Origin: Maribacter sp. ACAM166
GTDB lineage: Bacteria; Bacteroidota; Bacteroidia; Flavobacteriales; Flavobacteriaceae
Direction of reading: 5' to 3'
NCBI RefSeq assembly: GCF_005771495.1
Contig: NZ_VAUW01000001.1
Coordinates: forward strand, 1 to 64,000
DNA length: 64,000 nt
In this document: positions 8,010 through 16,822 of the stretch, in pieces
How the letters are laid out: each line of letters starts with the position of its first letter
Numbering within the stretch: position 1 is the stretch's first letter
Made by a program: the position numbers and the translations under genes
The notes under the pieces: model-generated
What the model was told of the DNA's origin: nothing
Databases searched by the model: none
What the model saw: only the letters and a program-made list of their open reading frames with translations

Positions 8010-9326
8010 TTAATACCTGTAATACTCTGGCTTAAAAGGCCCTTCAACAGTAACTCCGATATAATCGGCTTGTTCCTTCTTTAATTCGGTGAGTTCTGCC
8101 CCTAAACGAGACAAGTGTAGTTTCGCTACTTTCTCATCTAAATGCTTTGGCAACATATAGACATCATTATCATAATTATCACTATTCTTCCAAAGCTCAA
8201 TCTGAGCAAGTGTTTGGTTCGTGAATGAGTTGCTCATCACAAAACTTGGGTGGCCAGTCGCACAACCTAGATTGACCAATCTACCTTCTGCCAAAAGGAT
8301 AAGGTCTTTACCGTTAATGGTATATTTATCGACTTGTGGTTTTATTTCATCCTTGGTATGACCATGGTTTTTATTCAACCAAGCCATATCAATTTCATTA
8401 TCAAAATGACCAATATTACACACGATGGCTTTATCCTTAAGCGCCTCGAAGTGCTCAGCTCTAATAATATCTTTGTTTCCTGTAGTAGTAATCACAATAT
8501 CGGCATTACCAATAACGGTTTCTAACTTTTTAACTTCAAAACCATCCATACAAGCTTGCAGTGCGCAAATTGGGTCGATTTCAGTAACAGTAACAATTGA
8601 ACCAGCTCCTTTAAACGAAGCAGCTGTTCCTTTGCCCACATCACCGTAACCGGCAACTACAACGCGCTTACCAGCAAGCATGGTATCGGTAGCTCTTCGA
8701 ATTGCATCAACAGCACTTTCGCGACAACCATATTTATTATCAAATTTCGATTTGGTTACAGAATCATTAACATTGATAGCAGGCATAGGAAGTGTTCCTT
8801 TCTTTACGCGCTCGTATAAACGGTGTACACCAGTTGTAGTTTCTTCTGAAAGACCTTTTATTCCAGCTGCCATTTCTGGATATTTGTCTAGTACCATGTT
8901 AGTAAGGTCACCACCATCATCTAAAATCATATTTAATGGTTTTCTGTCCTCACCAAAAAATAGCGTTTGTTCGATACACCAATCAAATTCTTCTTCGTTC
9001 ATACCTTTCCAAGCATAAACAGGTACGCCTGTTGTCGCAATTGCTGCAGCTGCTTGATCTTGTGTTGAGAATATATTACAAGAGCTCCAAGTAACTTCTG
9101 CACCTAACGTTGTTAATGTTTCAATTAACACAGCTGTTTGTATGGTCATATGAAGGCATCCGGCAATACGAGCATCTTTTAAAGGCTGTTCATCCTTATA
9201 CTCTTCACGTAATGCCATTAGACCTGGCATTTCAGCTTCAGCCAATTCAATTTCTTTTCTTCCCCAGGCAGCAAGGGAAATATCCTTAACCTTATAAGGC
9301 ACATATGGAATAGTTTTGGTGCTCAT
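8010..9326 (-). CDS. ahcY: Adenosylhomocysteinase (SAH hydrolase)
   Basis: A 438-residue NAD-dependent enzyme that splits S-adenosylhomocysteine into adenosine and homocysteine, clearing the product of SAM-dependent methylation. SAHH signature 1, [15 protein letters not shown], is at residues 81-95; the NAD-binding glycine motif GYGDVGKG is at 226-233; the C-terminus ends PEYYRY, which completes the neighbouring subunit's NAD site. The catalytic block [20 protein letters not shown] is at 185-204. Length and motifs are complete. The gene is divergent from the phosphopantetheinyl transferase gene, with a TACCTTTG -7 box at 9388-9381 on its strand. Confidence 0.98.
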   Translation of the reverse strand: MSTKTIPYVPYKVKDISLAAWGRKEIELAEAEMPGLMALREEYKDEQPLKDARIAGCLHMTIQTAVLIETLTTLGAEVTWSSCNIFSTQDQAAAAIATTGVPVYAWKGMNEEEFDWCIEQTLFFGEDRKPLNMILDDGGDLTNMVLDKYPEMAAGIKGLSEETTTGVHRLYERVKKGTLPMPAINVNDSVTKSKFDNKYGCRESAVDAIRRATDTMLAGKRVVVAGYGDVGKGTAASFKGAGSIVTVTEIDPICALQACMDGFEVKKLETVIGNADIVITTTGNKDIIRAEHFEALKDKAIVCNIGHFDNEIDMAWLNKNHGHTKDEIKPQVDKYTINGKDLILLAEGRLVNLGCATGHPSFVMSNSFTNQTLAQIELWKNSDNYDNDVYMLPKHLDEKVAKLHLSRLGAELTELKKEQADYIGVTVEGPFKPEYYRY

Positions 9327-9380
9327 ATCTTTAATATTTTATACTTTCGTTAATCTGTGTAAAACTAAAATTAATTCGTG

Positions 9381-9388
9381 CAAAGGTA
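9381..9388 (-). promoter_or_regulatory. -7 promoter element of ahcY
   Basis: On the minus strand 9388-9381 reads TACCTTTG, followed by CAC, an exact TAnnTTTG match for the Bacteroidota -7 box. It lies about 55 bases upstream of the ahcY start at 9326. I saw no clear TTG at the expected -33 distance. Confidence 0.6.
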
Positions 9389-9408
9389 CGAATAACCCTA
9401 ATAATCCC

Positions 9409-10047
9409 ATGGCGGTTTACAAAACTATAACAGTTAACGAGGATACTTCCCTAGCCATTTGGAAGGTAGATGAAGCCGAAGATAAGTTATGGAAAGACGT
9501 AGAATTGACACCCCATTGTCAAGCGCGATTTGATGGAATGAAATCTGAACTTCATCGCAGGGCATTTTTAAGTATAAGACACTTATTGGCCGAATATGGG
9601 TATACCGATTCTGATTTAGTTTATGACCTGAACGGCAAACCCCACCTTCGTGATGGTAAATTTATCTCCATTACCCACTCTCATAATTTCACAGGTATAA
9701 TTATCAGCAAATCTGAGGAAGTAGGTATTGATATAGAAATGCAGCGGGATAAAATTCTGCGCATAGCACACAAGTTCACACCTTTCGAAGAATATAGAAC
9801 GTTAGCCAATACTGCTGCTATTATTAGAAAACTGACTATTGTTTGGGGGGCAAAAGAATCACTCTATAAAATTTATGGACATAGGGGATTAAGTTTTTTA
9901 CATCACATAAATGTGCAAGATTTCATGTTTGATAATAAAAATACAACAGCACAAATAATTTTTATGGGAGATTTATCTAACTATGATATACGCTTTCTAG
10001 AATTCGAGGAATTTACATGTGTTTATGCTACAAGAGATAAGAGTTAA
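9409..10047 (+). CDS. 4'-phosphopantetheinyl transferase superfamily protein
   Basis: A 212-residue enzyme when started at the ATG at 9409 (MAVYKTITVN); the frame continues upstream to 9316 but that part overlaps the ahcY start and promoter. The magnesium-binding motif VGIDIE is at residues 105-110 and WGAKESLYK at 146-154, the two hallmarks of Sfp/AcpS-type transferases; GKPHL (76-80) and SITHSHNF (87-94) give the other two conserved blocks. It transfers the phosphopantetheine arm of CoA to a conserved serine of acyl or peptidyl carrier proteins. The carrier cannot be told from this window. It heads a run of plus-strand genes; the next gene starts 28 bases downstream. Confidence 0.9.
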   Translation: MAVYKTITVNEDTSLAIWKVDEAEDKLWKDVELTPHCQARFDGMKSELHRRAFLSIRHLLAEYGYTDSDLVYDLNGKPHLRDGKFISITHSHNFTGIIISKSEEVGIDIEMQRDKILRIAHKFTPFEEYRTLANTAAIIRKLTIVWGAKESLYKIYGHRGLSFLHHINVQDFMFDNKNTTAQIIFMGDLSNYDIRFLEFEEFTCVYATRDKS

Positions 10048-10075
10048 AAATCAATAAAGACCAAAACAAGCATCT

Positions 10076-10336
10076 ATGGATATATCAGTAGAATTAACAT
10101 TTTCACCATTACAGGATGATTTTGAACAACATATTATAGACTTCATCAAAAAGATTAGGGCTTCTGGGTTAACTATTATTGAAAACCCACTAAGTACCCA
10201 AGTTTTCGGTTCTTATGAGGATGTAATGAAAATGTTGAACAAGGAAATCAAAATAGCTTTTGAACTAATGGATAGGGGGCTTTTGTTTATGAAAATCGTT
10301 AAATCTGATAGAAGCGCCTATGAGCCCCATTTTTGA
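10076..10336 (+). CDS. Thiamine-binding-like (YkoF/MTH1187 superfamily) protein
   Basis: An 86-residue single-domain protein of the ferredoxin-like MTH1187/YkoF fold, with the family blocks VELTFSPLQDDFEQHIIDFI at the N-terminus and STQVFGSYEDVMKML in the middle. The related YkoF binds thiamine or its HMP precursor. The last 17 bases overlap the start of the pnuC-type gene, so the two are translationally coupled. This is a hint that the transporter handles a vitamin, possibly thiamine. Ligand specificity is inferred from family and context only. Confidence 0.75.
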   Translation: MDISVELTFSPLQDDFEQHIIDFIKKIRASGLTIIENPLSTQVFGSYEDVMKMLNKEIKIAFELMDRGLLFMKIVKSDRSAYEPHF

Positions 10337-10952
10337 TTATTTCTTTGGGCAATACGCTGAGTATGAAACTTTAGATATTGTACTTGAAGTCGTAGCGGTG
10401 ATTTTTGGGTTACTATCTGTTTGGTTTTCCAAGCAGAATAATATTTGGGTGTACCCGACAGGGTTGATTAGTACTTCAATTTTTGTATATCTACTTTTAA
10501 AATGGGGTTTGCTTGGTGATATGCTTATCAATATATACTATTTTATTATGAGTATATATGGGTGGTATATTTGGACAAGAAAAATAGACGCCGAACATTT
10601 TACACCAATTACCAGAGTCACTAAAAAGGAGAACATAATATCTATATTTATTTTTTTTGGGACGATTGTTTTTGTGTTTACAGTTTATCAGGTTTTTGAT
10701 AAATGGAATAGCTGGACAGCATATGTTGATACCATAACAACAGCTATATTTTTTGTGGGTATGTGGCTTATGGCCAAACGAAAAGTAGAAAATTGGATAT
10801 ATTGGATAGTGGGTGATATTATATCAATTCCGCTATATTTTTATAAAGGATTTACATTTACTAGTTTTCAATACCTAATTTTTACAATATTGGCCATTTA
10901 TGGATATAATGCATGGAAAAAAAATATAGACAGGAACCTTCAAACATCTTAA
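10320..10952 (+). CDS. pnuC: PnuC-family nicotinamide riboside (or thiamine) transporter
   Basis: A 210-residue inner-membrane protein with seven or eight hydrophobic segments. PnuC features are visible: an early helix with EVVAVIFGLLSVWFSKQNN at about residues 23-41, the segment YYFIMSIYGWYIW at 76-88, and near the C-terminus VGDIISIPLYFYKG followed by FTSFQYLIFTILAIYGYNAW. PnuC carriers move nicotinamide riboside; Bacteroidota also have PnuT members for thiamine. The downstream gene is a ribosylnicotinamide kinase, which favours nicotinamide riboside; the upstream thiamine-binding-like gene points the other way. It overlaps both neighbours (17 bases upstream, 40 bases downstream). Confidence 0.88.
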   Translation: MSPIFDYFFGQYAEYETLDIVLEVVAVIFGLLSVWFSKQNNIWVYPTGLISTSIFVYLLLKWGLLGDMLINIYYFIMSIYGWYIWTRKIDAEHFTPITRVTKKENIISIFIFFGTIVFVFTVYQVFDKWNSWTAYVDTITTAIFFVGMWLMAKRKVENWIYWIVGDIISIPLYFYKGFTFTSFQYLIFTILAIYGYNAWKKNIDRNLQTS

Positions 10953-11476
10953 AAGTGGTTCTTTTTGGGCCAGAATCAACTGGTAAGACGACACTTTCAG
11001 AACAACTGGCGAGATACTATAATACAGTTTGGGTACCTGAATATGCTAGAGAATATTTGCAGGATAAATGGAATAATGAACGTAAAACCTGTGAACCTGA
11101 TGATTTGCTCCCTATTGCTGAGGGACAAATGTGCTTAGAGAATGAATTATCTAAAAAAGCAACTAAAATTCTGATATGCGATACCGATCTATTAGAAACC
11201 AAGGTGTATTCTGAAGCTTATTATATAGGTGATTGTGACCCGATTCTAGAGAAATATGCATTACAGAATTGTTATGACCTTTATCTGTTAACGTACATCG
11301 ATATTCCATGGGAAGCTGATGATTTAAGGGATAAGCCAGGAGAAAGAGAAGAAATGTTTTCCTATTTTCAAGGAACCTTAGAAAAATACGGTAAAAATTT
11401 TATTATCTTGAAGGGGGACAAGAAAACGCGTTTAGAAAAGGCTATTAACCATATAGATCAGTTATTAAATAAATGA
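10913..11476 (+). CDS. NadR-type ribosylnicotinamide kinase-like ATPase
   Basis: A 187-residue P-loop kinase corresponding to the C-terminal domain of NadR, without the HTH and NMN adenylyltransferase domains. The Walker A motif GPESTGKTT is at residues 19-27; VPEYAREYL follows at about 42-50, and TYIDIPWEADDLRDKPGER at about 125-143 is the lid region characteristic of the family. It should phosphorylate nicotinamide riboside to NMN on entry, trapping the substrate brought in by the PnuC protein. It starts inside the pnuC 3' end and ends in a 4-base ATGA overlap with the DUF4301 gene, so the operon is tightly coupled. Confidence 0.85.
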   Translation: MEKKYRQEPSNILKVVLFGPESTGKTTLSEQLARYYNTVWVPEYAREYLQDKWNNERKTCEPDDLLPIAEGQMCLENELSKKATKILICDTDLLETKVYSEAYYIGDCDPILEKYALQNCYDLYLLTYIDIPWEADDLRDKPGEREEMFSYFQGTLEKYGKNFIILKGDKKTRLEKAINHIDQLLNK

Positions 11477-13011
11477 TACAACTTACAGAGAACGACGAAA
11501 AGCAATTAAAGGATAAGGGTATTACGAAAGAAAAGGTGATGGACCATGTCAGCACTTTTAGAGAAGGTATTCCTTTTGTAAAGTTAAAAAACGCAGCGAT
11601 TATAGGAAACGGAATACTTAAATTTTCTGAATCTGAAGAAAAGGAGCTTATTCAATTGTATGATTCGAAATTAAAAGATTTAGATATTTTGAAATTTGTA
11701 CCTGCTTCTGGAGCAGCTTCTCGTATGTTCAAAGCTTTATTTAATTTTTTGGAGGTGTATAAACCAGAAGAGGAATTACTTGATGCCTATTTAAAAAGGA
11801 CGAATGATAAAGATATTAAGGTGCTATCCGGTGGTTTAGAACGTTTACCATTTTACGATATAGTAATGGACAGATTACCTAAAAACATTGATTCACAGGG
11901 TAAAAAGGTATTTCTTTTTGTTTCAGAGCTACTTGGTGAGAATACACTTAATTATGGTTTTTATCCTAAGGGATTATTACCATTTCACAATTATAAAGAT
12001 ATAGCAGCGACACCATTTGAAGAGCATCTTAAAGAAGGTTCGTTATATGCAGGTTCTAATGGTAAAGCAAAAATTCATTTTACCGTTTCTGAGCAACATG
12101 AGGAAATGTTCAAAAATGAATTTAAAGAGGCTGGACCTAGAGTTTCTGATTCTACAGGAATGAAATATGAAATAGACTATTCATTTCAGAAATCATCTAC
12201 CGATACGTTGGCAGTTGATATGGATAATAAGCCATTTAGAAATGATGATGGTACAGTATTATTCAGACCAGGAGGCCATGGCGCTTTAATTCAAAACTTA
12301 AATGAGCAGGATGCAGATGTGATTTTTATAAAAAATATCGATAACGTAGCGGTTATGAATGATGCTAAGGCCGTAGCTGACAGCAAAAAGGTATTAGCCG
12401 GGATACTTCTGAAAGAACAGGTAAAGGCATTTAAATATGCTGAGCAGTTAGAAAACGGAGAAGTGGCAGATGCTGACCTATTGGAAATAAAATCATTTTT
12501 GAAGGAACGGCTAAATATTAGATTTCGTGACGACTTCGATTTAAAATCAACGTTGGAGCAGCAAGAAGTTTTGAAAAATAAAATCAATAGACCAATTCGC
12601 GTTTGTGGAATGGTGAAAAATGAAGGGGAGCCAGGTGGCGGTCCGTTTTGGGTTGCCAATACCAAAGGCGAAGTTTCATTACAGATTATTGAGTCTGCTC
12701 AAATAGATATGGATAGCAATCAACAGGCAGTTATTATGAAGAATTCCACCCATTTTAATCCGGTAGATTTGGTATGTGGAGTACGAAATTATAAAGGTGA
12801 GAAATATGACTTGCTCAAGTTTGTAGATCACAAACAAGGGTTTATTACAGGTAAAACAAAAGATGGTAAAGAATTAAAGGCACTGGAGCTTCCAGGTCTT
12901 TGGAACGGAGCCATGGCATTTTGGAATACAATCTTCGTAGAAGTACCATTGGTGACCTTCAATCCGGTGAAAAGTGTAATTGACCTTTTAAAAGATTCAC
13001 ATCAGGTTTAA
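11473..13011 (+). CDS. DUF4301 family protein
   Basis: A 512-residue soluble protein without signal peptide or membrane segment. It matches the DUF4301 family of Bacteroidota: an N-terminal block with KFVPASGAASRMFKALFNFL at about residues 75-94, the glycine-rich RPGGHGALIQNLNE near 264-277, and RVCGMVKNEGEPGGGPFWV near 376-394. The PASGAASRM and PGGHGAL blocks look like nucleotide or sugar-phosphate binding loops (nucleotidyltransferase-like), but no function is established. Its start codon overlaps the stop of the NadR-type kinase gene, which suggests a role linked to nucleotide or cofactor salvage; that is inference. Confidence 0.85.
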   Translation: MIQLTENDEKQLKDKGITKEKVMDHVSTFREGIPFVKLKNAAIIGNGILKFSESEEKELIQLYDSKLKDLDILKFVPASGAASRMFKALFNFLEVYKPEEELLDAYLKRTNDKDIKVLSGGLERLPFYDIVMDRLPKNIDSQGKKVFLFVSELLGENTLNYGFYPKGLLPFHNYKDIAATPFEEHLKEGSLYAGSNGKAKIHFTVSEQHEEMFKNEFKEAGPRVSDSTGMKYEIDYSFQKSSTDTLAVDMDNKPFRNDDGTVLFRPGGHGALIQNLNEQDADVIFIKNIDNVAVMNDAKAVADSKKVLAGILLKEQVKAFKYAEQLENGEVADADLLEIKSFLKERLNIRFRDDFDLKSTLEQQEVLKNKINRPIRVCGMVKNEGEPGGGPFWVANTKGEVSLQIIESAQIDMDSNQQAVIMKNSTHFNPVDLVCGVRNYKGEKYDLLKFVDHKQGFITGKTKDGKELKALELPGLWNGAMAFWNTIFVEVPLVTFNPVKSVIDLLKDSHQV

Positions 13012-13028
13012 TCAATAGTTGAAAAGAA

Positions 13029-13060
13029 TAAAAAAATGTGTAGTTTCTACACATTTTTTT
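13029..13060 (+). terminator. Terminator after the DUF4301 gene
   Basis: Stem AAAAATGTGTAG / CTACACATTTTT with a 3-4-base loop followed by a T-run; it ends the 9409-13011 operon. Confidence 0.85.
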
Positions 13061-13208
13061 GTTTACACAATTTTACCCACATCGTAGAAAAATACAAGAC
13101 ATTTAAACCGCTGTTATTTAGTATGTTAATTGGTTTTTTTATTTGATTGAATTGTTCTGATATAATGTTCTGTTAGAAGTATCAAGAATGTTTAATCTAA
13201 AAAACTTA

Positions 13209-13522
13209 ATGATTAAAAAAATTAGTTTTCCCGACAGTACTGGCAATAAGAAGCTTGATACTAGGTACTGCGGCTACTGCGATTATGTTCTATGGAAGAC
13301 ATTTTTTACATGATTACAAAAAAGTAGCAACTTCTGATGTTCCCACACCCCAGTTATAGAATCTTTAGAGGTAGGCTAGTAGAAGCGACATTAATTAAAG
13401 TCTATGTGGATTAGCAGGATGATTAAAAGCTACAAGTTTCAGTGGAAGATGGCACATTAATGGAACGTTTTGCAGATGCCTAAGGTAGCTAGGTTAGAAA
13501 TGTAATATTCCCTTTAATTTAG
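13209..13522 (+). pseudogene. Decayed gene for a small secreted protein (unidentified)
   Basis: Starting with the ATG at 13210 and shifting frame once in the A-run near 13217-13221, the sequence reads as a signal-peptide-like stretch (LVFPTVLAIRSLILGTAATA) followed by HDYKKVATSDVPTP. A second frame from about 13352 continues with RLVEATLIKVYVD, two in-frame stops separated by QDD, then KLQVSVEDGTLMERFADA and more stops. The peptide character of these pieces, in spite of stops and frameshifts, indicates a gene in decay. I cannot name its family. It precedes, in the same orientation, a small intact secreted-protein gene at 13625 and may have been related to it. Confidence 0.4.
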
Positions 13523-13624
13523 GAATCAAAAAAGCTATAATATTTAGTTAACCTATAGTCCATATGCAGGTTTGCACCGTAAATAGAAAAGATACAAGTA
13601 GTATTAACGATTAAAATTTTCAGA

Positions 13625-13930
13625 ATGAAAAAGAACATATTACTTATTTTATTGGCTGTAGGAGTGATGTTTAATGTAACAGGAATGTCAATCTCAAAAA
13701 CAGTAGAGACCAATGCTGAAATTATTATAGCTGATGAATTTGTGAAAATAAAATCTAGTGAGCTAACATCTCCTGTAGTAGAACAAATATTAAAACAATA
13801 TCCTACTTCAAAGCTAGGTGCTGCCTATAAAAATGATAGAGGAGAATTTAAATTGATTATGGTTCTTAAAAGCGGAACAAGAAGAACCGTATTTATAGAT
13901 CAGCATGGTAATTGGATAACTAAAAAATAA
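13625..13930 (+). CDS. Small secreted protein, PepSY-like
   Basis: A 101-residue protein with a signal peptide (MKKNILLILLAVGVMFNVTG) and a mature domain of about 75 residues. The mature part, VVEQILKQYPTSKLGAAYKN followed by a beta-strand segment FKLIMVLKSGTRRTVFIDQHGNWI, has the helix-then-sheet pattern of PepSY-like domains seen in small periplasmic proteins of Bacteroidota. The function is unknown. It is flanked on both sides by decayed coding sequence on the same strand. The downstream decayed frame is, by position, in the same reading frame after the TAA at 13928-13930, but composition and spacing suggest two separate genes. Confidence 0.6.
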   Translation: MKKNILLILLAVGVMFNVTGMSISKTVETNAEIIIADEFVKIKSSELTSPVVEQILKQYPTSKLGAAYKNDRGEFKLIMVLKSGTRRTVFIDQHGNWITKK

Positions 13931-14359
13931 AATTTGGGGCTAGTACTCTTAAAAAAACTACAAATACCGGTTTTTTATTTTAACAGTGACCAGGCACAAA
14001 AAGTGGTATTTAAATAAGTGGAGCAAGTTGATAAACAAATGGTCACTATAAGTTTAATTACTACAATTTCAATTTTTGAGGATAGCAGTAGTTTTAAAAA
14101 TATGTTGGGAAGAATAAAAATTAATCGAATAACTTTTACGTAGACACTAATCGTTAACAATGAGGCTGCCATTAAGCATTATTTTTTTACAAAATTATTT
14201 ATGAGAGATGAATTTACTGCATTACATTTGCAACATCTCAAAGGGGTGCCGAATGCTGATTTTTTTCAGTATAAAGCTGAGATTATACCCAAAGAACCTG
14301 GGCGGGTAATGCTGCCAAGGGAGGCGATAGTCGCCATTAGGTTACAATTGTTGTGCTAG
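13931..14359 (+). pseudogene. Stop-interrupted coding frame (unidentified decayed gene)
   Basis: One plus-strand frame runs 143 codons from 13931 to the TAG at 14357-14359 with only two internal stops, TAA at 14015-14017 and TAG at 14141-14143. The pieces look like real protein: FYFNSDQAQKVVFK, then VEQVDKQMVTISLITTISIF and FKNMLGRIKINRITF, then NNEAAIKHYFFTKLFMRDEF and FFQYKAEIIPKEPGRVMLP. An intact open frame of 52 codons remains from the ATG at 14201. No family is recognised. I interpret it as a gene inactivated by point mutations that have not yet shifted the frame. Confidence 0.5.
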
Positions 14360-14433
14360 ATAAGTTTTAGTGGCAACTAAAATCAATATAAACTTTAGAA
14401 TAATAGCCCCTTTTATTCGTATAATATTTACGA

Positions 14434-16596
14434 ATGAAACTATCTATTTTCACAATTACGGCGTTTTTTACGCTAATTATGGGCATTCAAGCCCAAGAAC
14501 GCGAGTCAGATTCAACACAAGGTAAAAAGGTAATCCTAGATGAGGTTTTTGTCTCTGCGATACGGGTCACAAAAGAATCACCTGTAACATTTTCTAATCT
14601 TACAAAAGAGGATATTAAATCAAGAAATTTAGGTCAAGATATTCCGGTTTTGATGAACTTTTTGCCGTCTGTTGTGACGACTTCAGATGCTGGCGCAGGT
14701 GTTGGTTATACTGGTATACGAGTAAGGGGTAGTGATGCAACTCGAGTTAATGTGACAATTAATGGAGTACCTTATAACGATGCGGAGTCACAAGGAACGT
14801 TTTGGGTCAACATGCCAGATTTTGCCTCCTCTACAGAAAGTTTGCAATTGCAACGTGGTGTGGGTACTTCTACAAATGGTGCTGGTGCTTTTGGTGCTAG
14901 TCTAAATGTATTGACAGATGGGTTTTCCCAAGATGCCTATGGCCAAATTTCAACTTCACTTGGAAGCTTTAATACATTAAGAAACAATTTGAAATTTAGC
15001 ACCGGACTTTTATCTAATCAGGTAGAAATTTCTGGAAGACTATCTAAAATTAATTCTGATGGTTATGTTGATAGAGCTAGGTCAGATTTAGATTCTTATT
15101 TTTTACAAGGGGCGTATAAAGACGACAATACCTTAATAAAGGCCTTGCTTTTCGGTGGCCATGAAATCACCTATCAAGCCTGGTACGGTATAGACTCCCA
15201 AACCTTAAAAGATGATAGAACTTTTAATCCTTCAGGAATATATACTGATGAAAATGGAAATGCCCAGTTTTATGATAATGAGGTAGATGATTACAAGCAG
15301 GATCACGCTCAACTCTTATGGAACGAACAGGTTTCAGAGTATTGGAGTACTAATATAGCATTACACTATACAAGAGGTAGAGGTTTCTTTGAGCAGTATA
15401 AAGAAGATGATGATTTTGATACCTATGGTTTTGAGCCAATAAATGTGGATGGAGAAGTTGTAAATACAACAGATGTTATTAGACGACGCTGGTTAGCTAA
15501 TGACTTTTATGGAGCCGTATTTTCTGCTAATTATAAAAAAGAACAACTAAGTCTAATTATAGGTGGTGGATTAAATAAGTATGAAGGCGATCATTTCGGG
15601 GAAATTATCTGGGCTAGGTATGCAAGTAATAGTAATTATCAAGACCTTTATTACGATGATAACTCAACTAAAATAGATTTTAATTTATATGCGAAAGCGA
15701 ATTATCAATTGAATGAACAGTGGTCTTTATATGGTGACCTTCAATATAGAACTGTTAGGTATAAGGCAAATGGAGAGGATACAGGGAAAGTTGATGATAC
15801 GTTTAATTTTTTCAATCCGAAAGCAGGTGTTACTTATGATTTGAATGCCAACAATAATTTCTATTTTTCATATGCGGTAGCGAATAGAGAGCCGAATAGA
15901 AATGATTATGAAGGTGGAAATCCGAAACCTGAACGATTGAATGATTTTGAATTAGGATGGAGGTATGTTTCGCCCGATGTTCAGGTGAATACAAATGTAT
16001 ATTACATGAACTACAAGGATCAGTTAGTGTTGACTGGCGGCCTTAATGATGTTGGAGCACCTTTGCGTGCCAATGTAGGGGATAGCTATAGATTAGGACT
16101 CGAAATAGATGCTAACATTAAATTAAACGATAAGTTTAATATTCGCCCGAATGTAGCTATAAGCGATAATAGGAATATTGATTATTTTATTAATAGGGAT
16201 GGCGCATTACAAGATTTAGGTAATACAACGATTGCATTTTCACCATCTTTAATAGCAGGTAATATTCTTAGCTATACACCATTTCATGCGTTAAACCTGT
16301 CATTGTTTTCAAAGTATGTAGGTGAGCAATATCTAAGTAATACAGATACAGAAGCATCTAAACTCGAGGCCTATTTCACTACTGATTTCAATATCACCTA
16401 TGAGATAAAAATGAATAGAATTTTAAAATCTATAGTATTTTCAGGATTGGTTAATAACATTCTAAATGAGAAATATGTATCTAACGGATATACGTATTTA
16501 GATGATTTTTCTACACCAGGAAGTTCTTTTGAAGTTCAAGGGTATTATCCGCAGGCAGGAACAAATTTCTTACTAGGGGCTACTGTTAATTTTTAA
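14434..16596 (+). CDS. TonB-dependent outer-membrane receptor
   Basis: A 720-residue outer-membrane protein with a signal peptide ending at IQAQ (residues 17-20). Residues about 30-160 are the plug domain: DEVFVSAIRVTKESPVTFSN is the TonB-box-like N-terminal region, then VLMNFLPSVVTTSDAGAG, GIRVRGSDATRVNVTINGVP and LQLQRGVGTSTNGAGAFGAS. The rest is a beta-barrel with many aromatic-ended strands, closing with the C-terminal strand FLLGATVNF. No carboxypeptidase-like N-terminal domain and no SusD partner are present, so it is not a typical glycan-utilisation SusC; the architecture is closer to siderophore, vitamin or metal receptors. The substrate cannot be read from the neighbours. Confidence 0.93.
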   Translation: MKLSIFTITAFFTLIMGIQAQERESDSTQGKKVILDEVFVSAIRVTKESPVTFSNLTKEDIKSRNLGQDIPVLMNFLPSVVTTSDAGAGVGYTGIRVRGSDATRVNVTINGVPYNDAESQGTFWVNMPDFASSTESLQLQRGVGTSTNGAGAFGASLNVLTDGFSQDAYGQISTSLGSFNTLRNNLKFSTGLLSNQVEISGRLSKINSDGYVDRARSDLDSYFLQGAYKDDNTLIKALLFGGHEITYQAWYGIDSQTLKDDRTFNPSGIYTDENGNAQFYDNEVDDYKQDHAQLLWNEQVSEYWSTNIALHYTRGRGFFEQYKEDDDFDTYGFEPINVDGEVVNTTDVIRRRWLANDFYGAVFSANYKKEQLSLIIGGGLNKYEGDHFGEIIWARYASNSNYQDLYYDDNSTKIDFNLYAKANYQLNEQWSLYGDLQYRTVRYKANGEDTGKVDDTFNFFNPKAGVTYDLNANNNFYFSYAVANREPNRNDYEGGNPKPERLNDFELGWRYVSPDVQVNTNVYYMNYKDQLVLTGGLNDVGAPLRANVGDSYRLGLEIDANIKLNDKFNIRPNVAISDNRNIDYFINRDGALQDLGNTTIAFSPSLIAGNILSYTPFHALNLSLFSKYVGEQYLSNTDTEASKLEAYFTTDFNITYEIKMNRILKSIVFSGLVNNILNEKYVSNGYTYLDDFSTPGSSFEVQGYYPQAGTNFLLGATVNF

Positions 16597-16620
16597 TACA
16601 AAGAAGCTTAATAAGTGAAT

Positions 16621-16661
16621 TGAGCAGAACCATAAAACAGGAGCTTTTATGGTTCTGCTCA
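16621..16661. repeat. Long perfect inverted repeat (hairpin) after the TonB receptor gene
   Basis: TGAGCAGAACCATAAAA at 16621-16637 and its exact reverse complement at 16645-16661 form a 17-bp stem with a 7-base loop. There is no T-run directly after the stem. It could act as a transcription end or RNA-stabilising structure for the receptor mRNA. Confidence 0.7.
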
Positions 16662-16822
16662 TCATTAGTACTTTGTTCTGGGGTTAACTTAAGAGTTGAC
16701 TATGAAGTTATACCAGTGTACATATGATATTTTTTTTGTAAAAAGTAAGGGGTAATATTAAGGCATGTTTAACTTTTACGTAAAAAAGAATATTCTAATT
16801 TAGGGCTTTAAATTCTTGGGTT

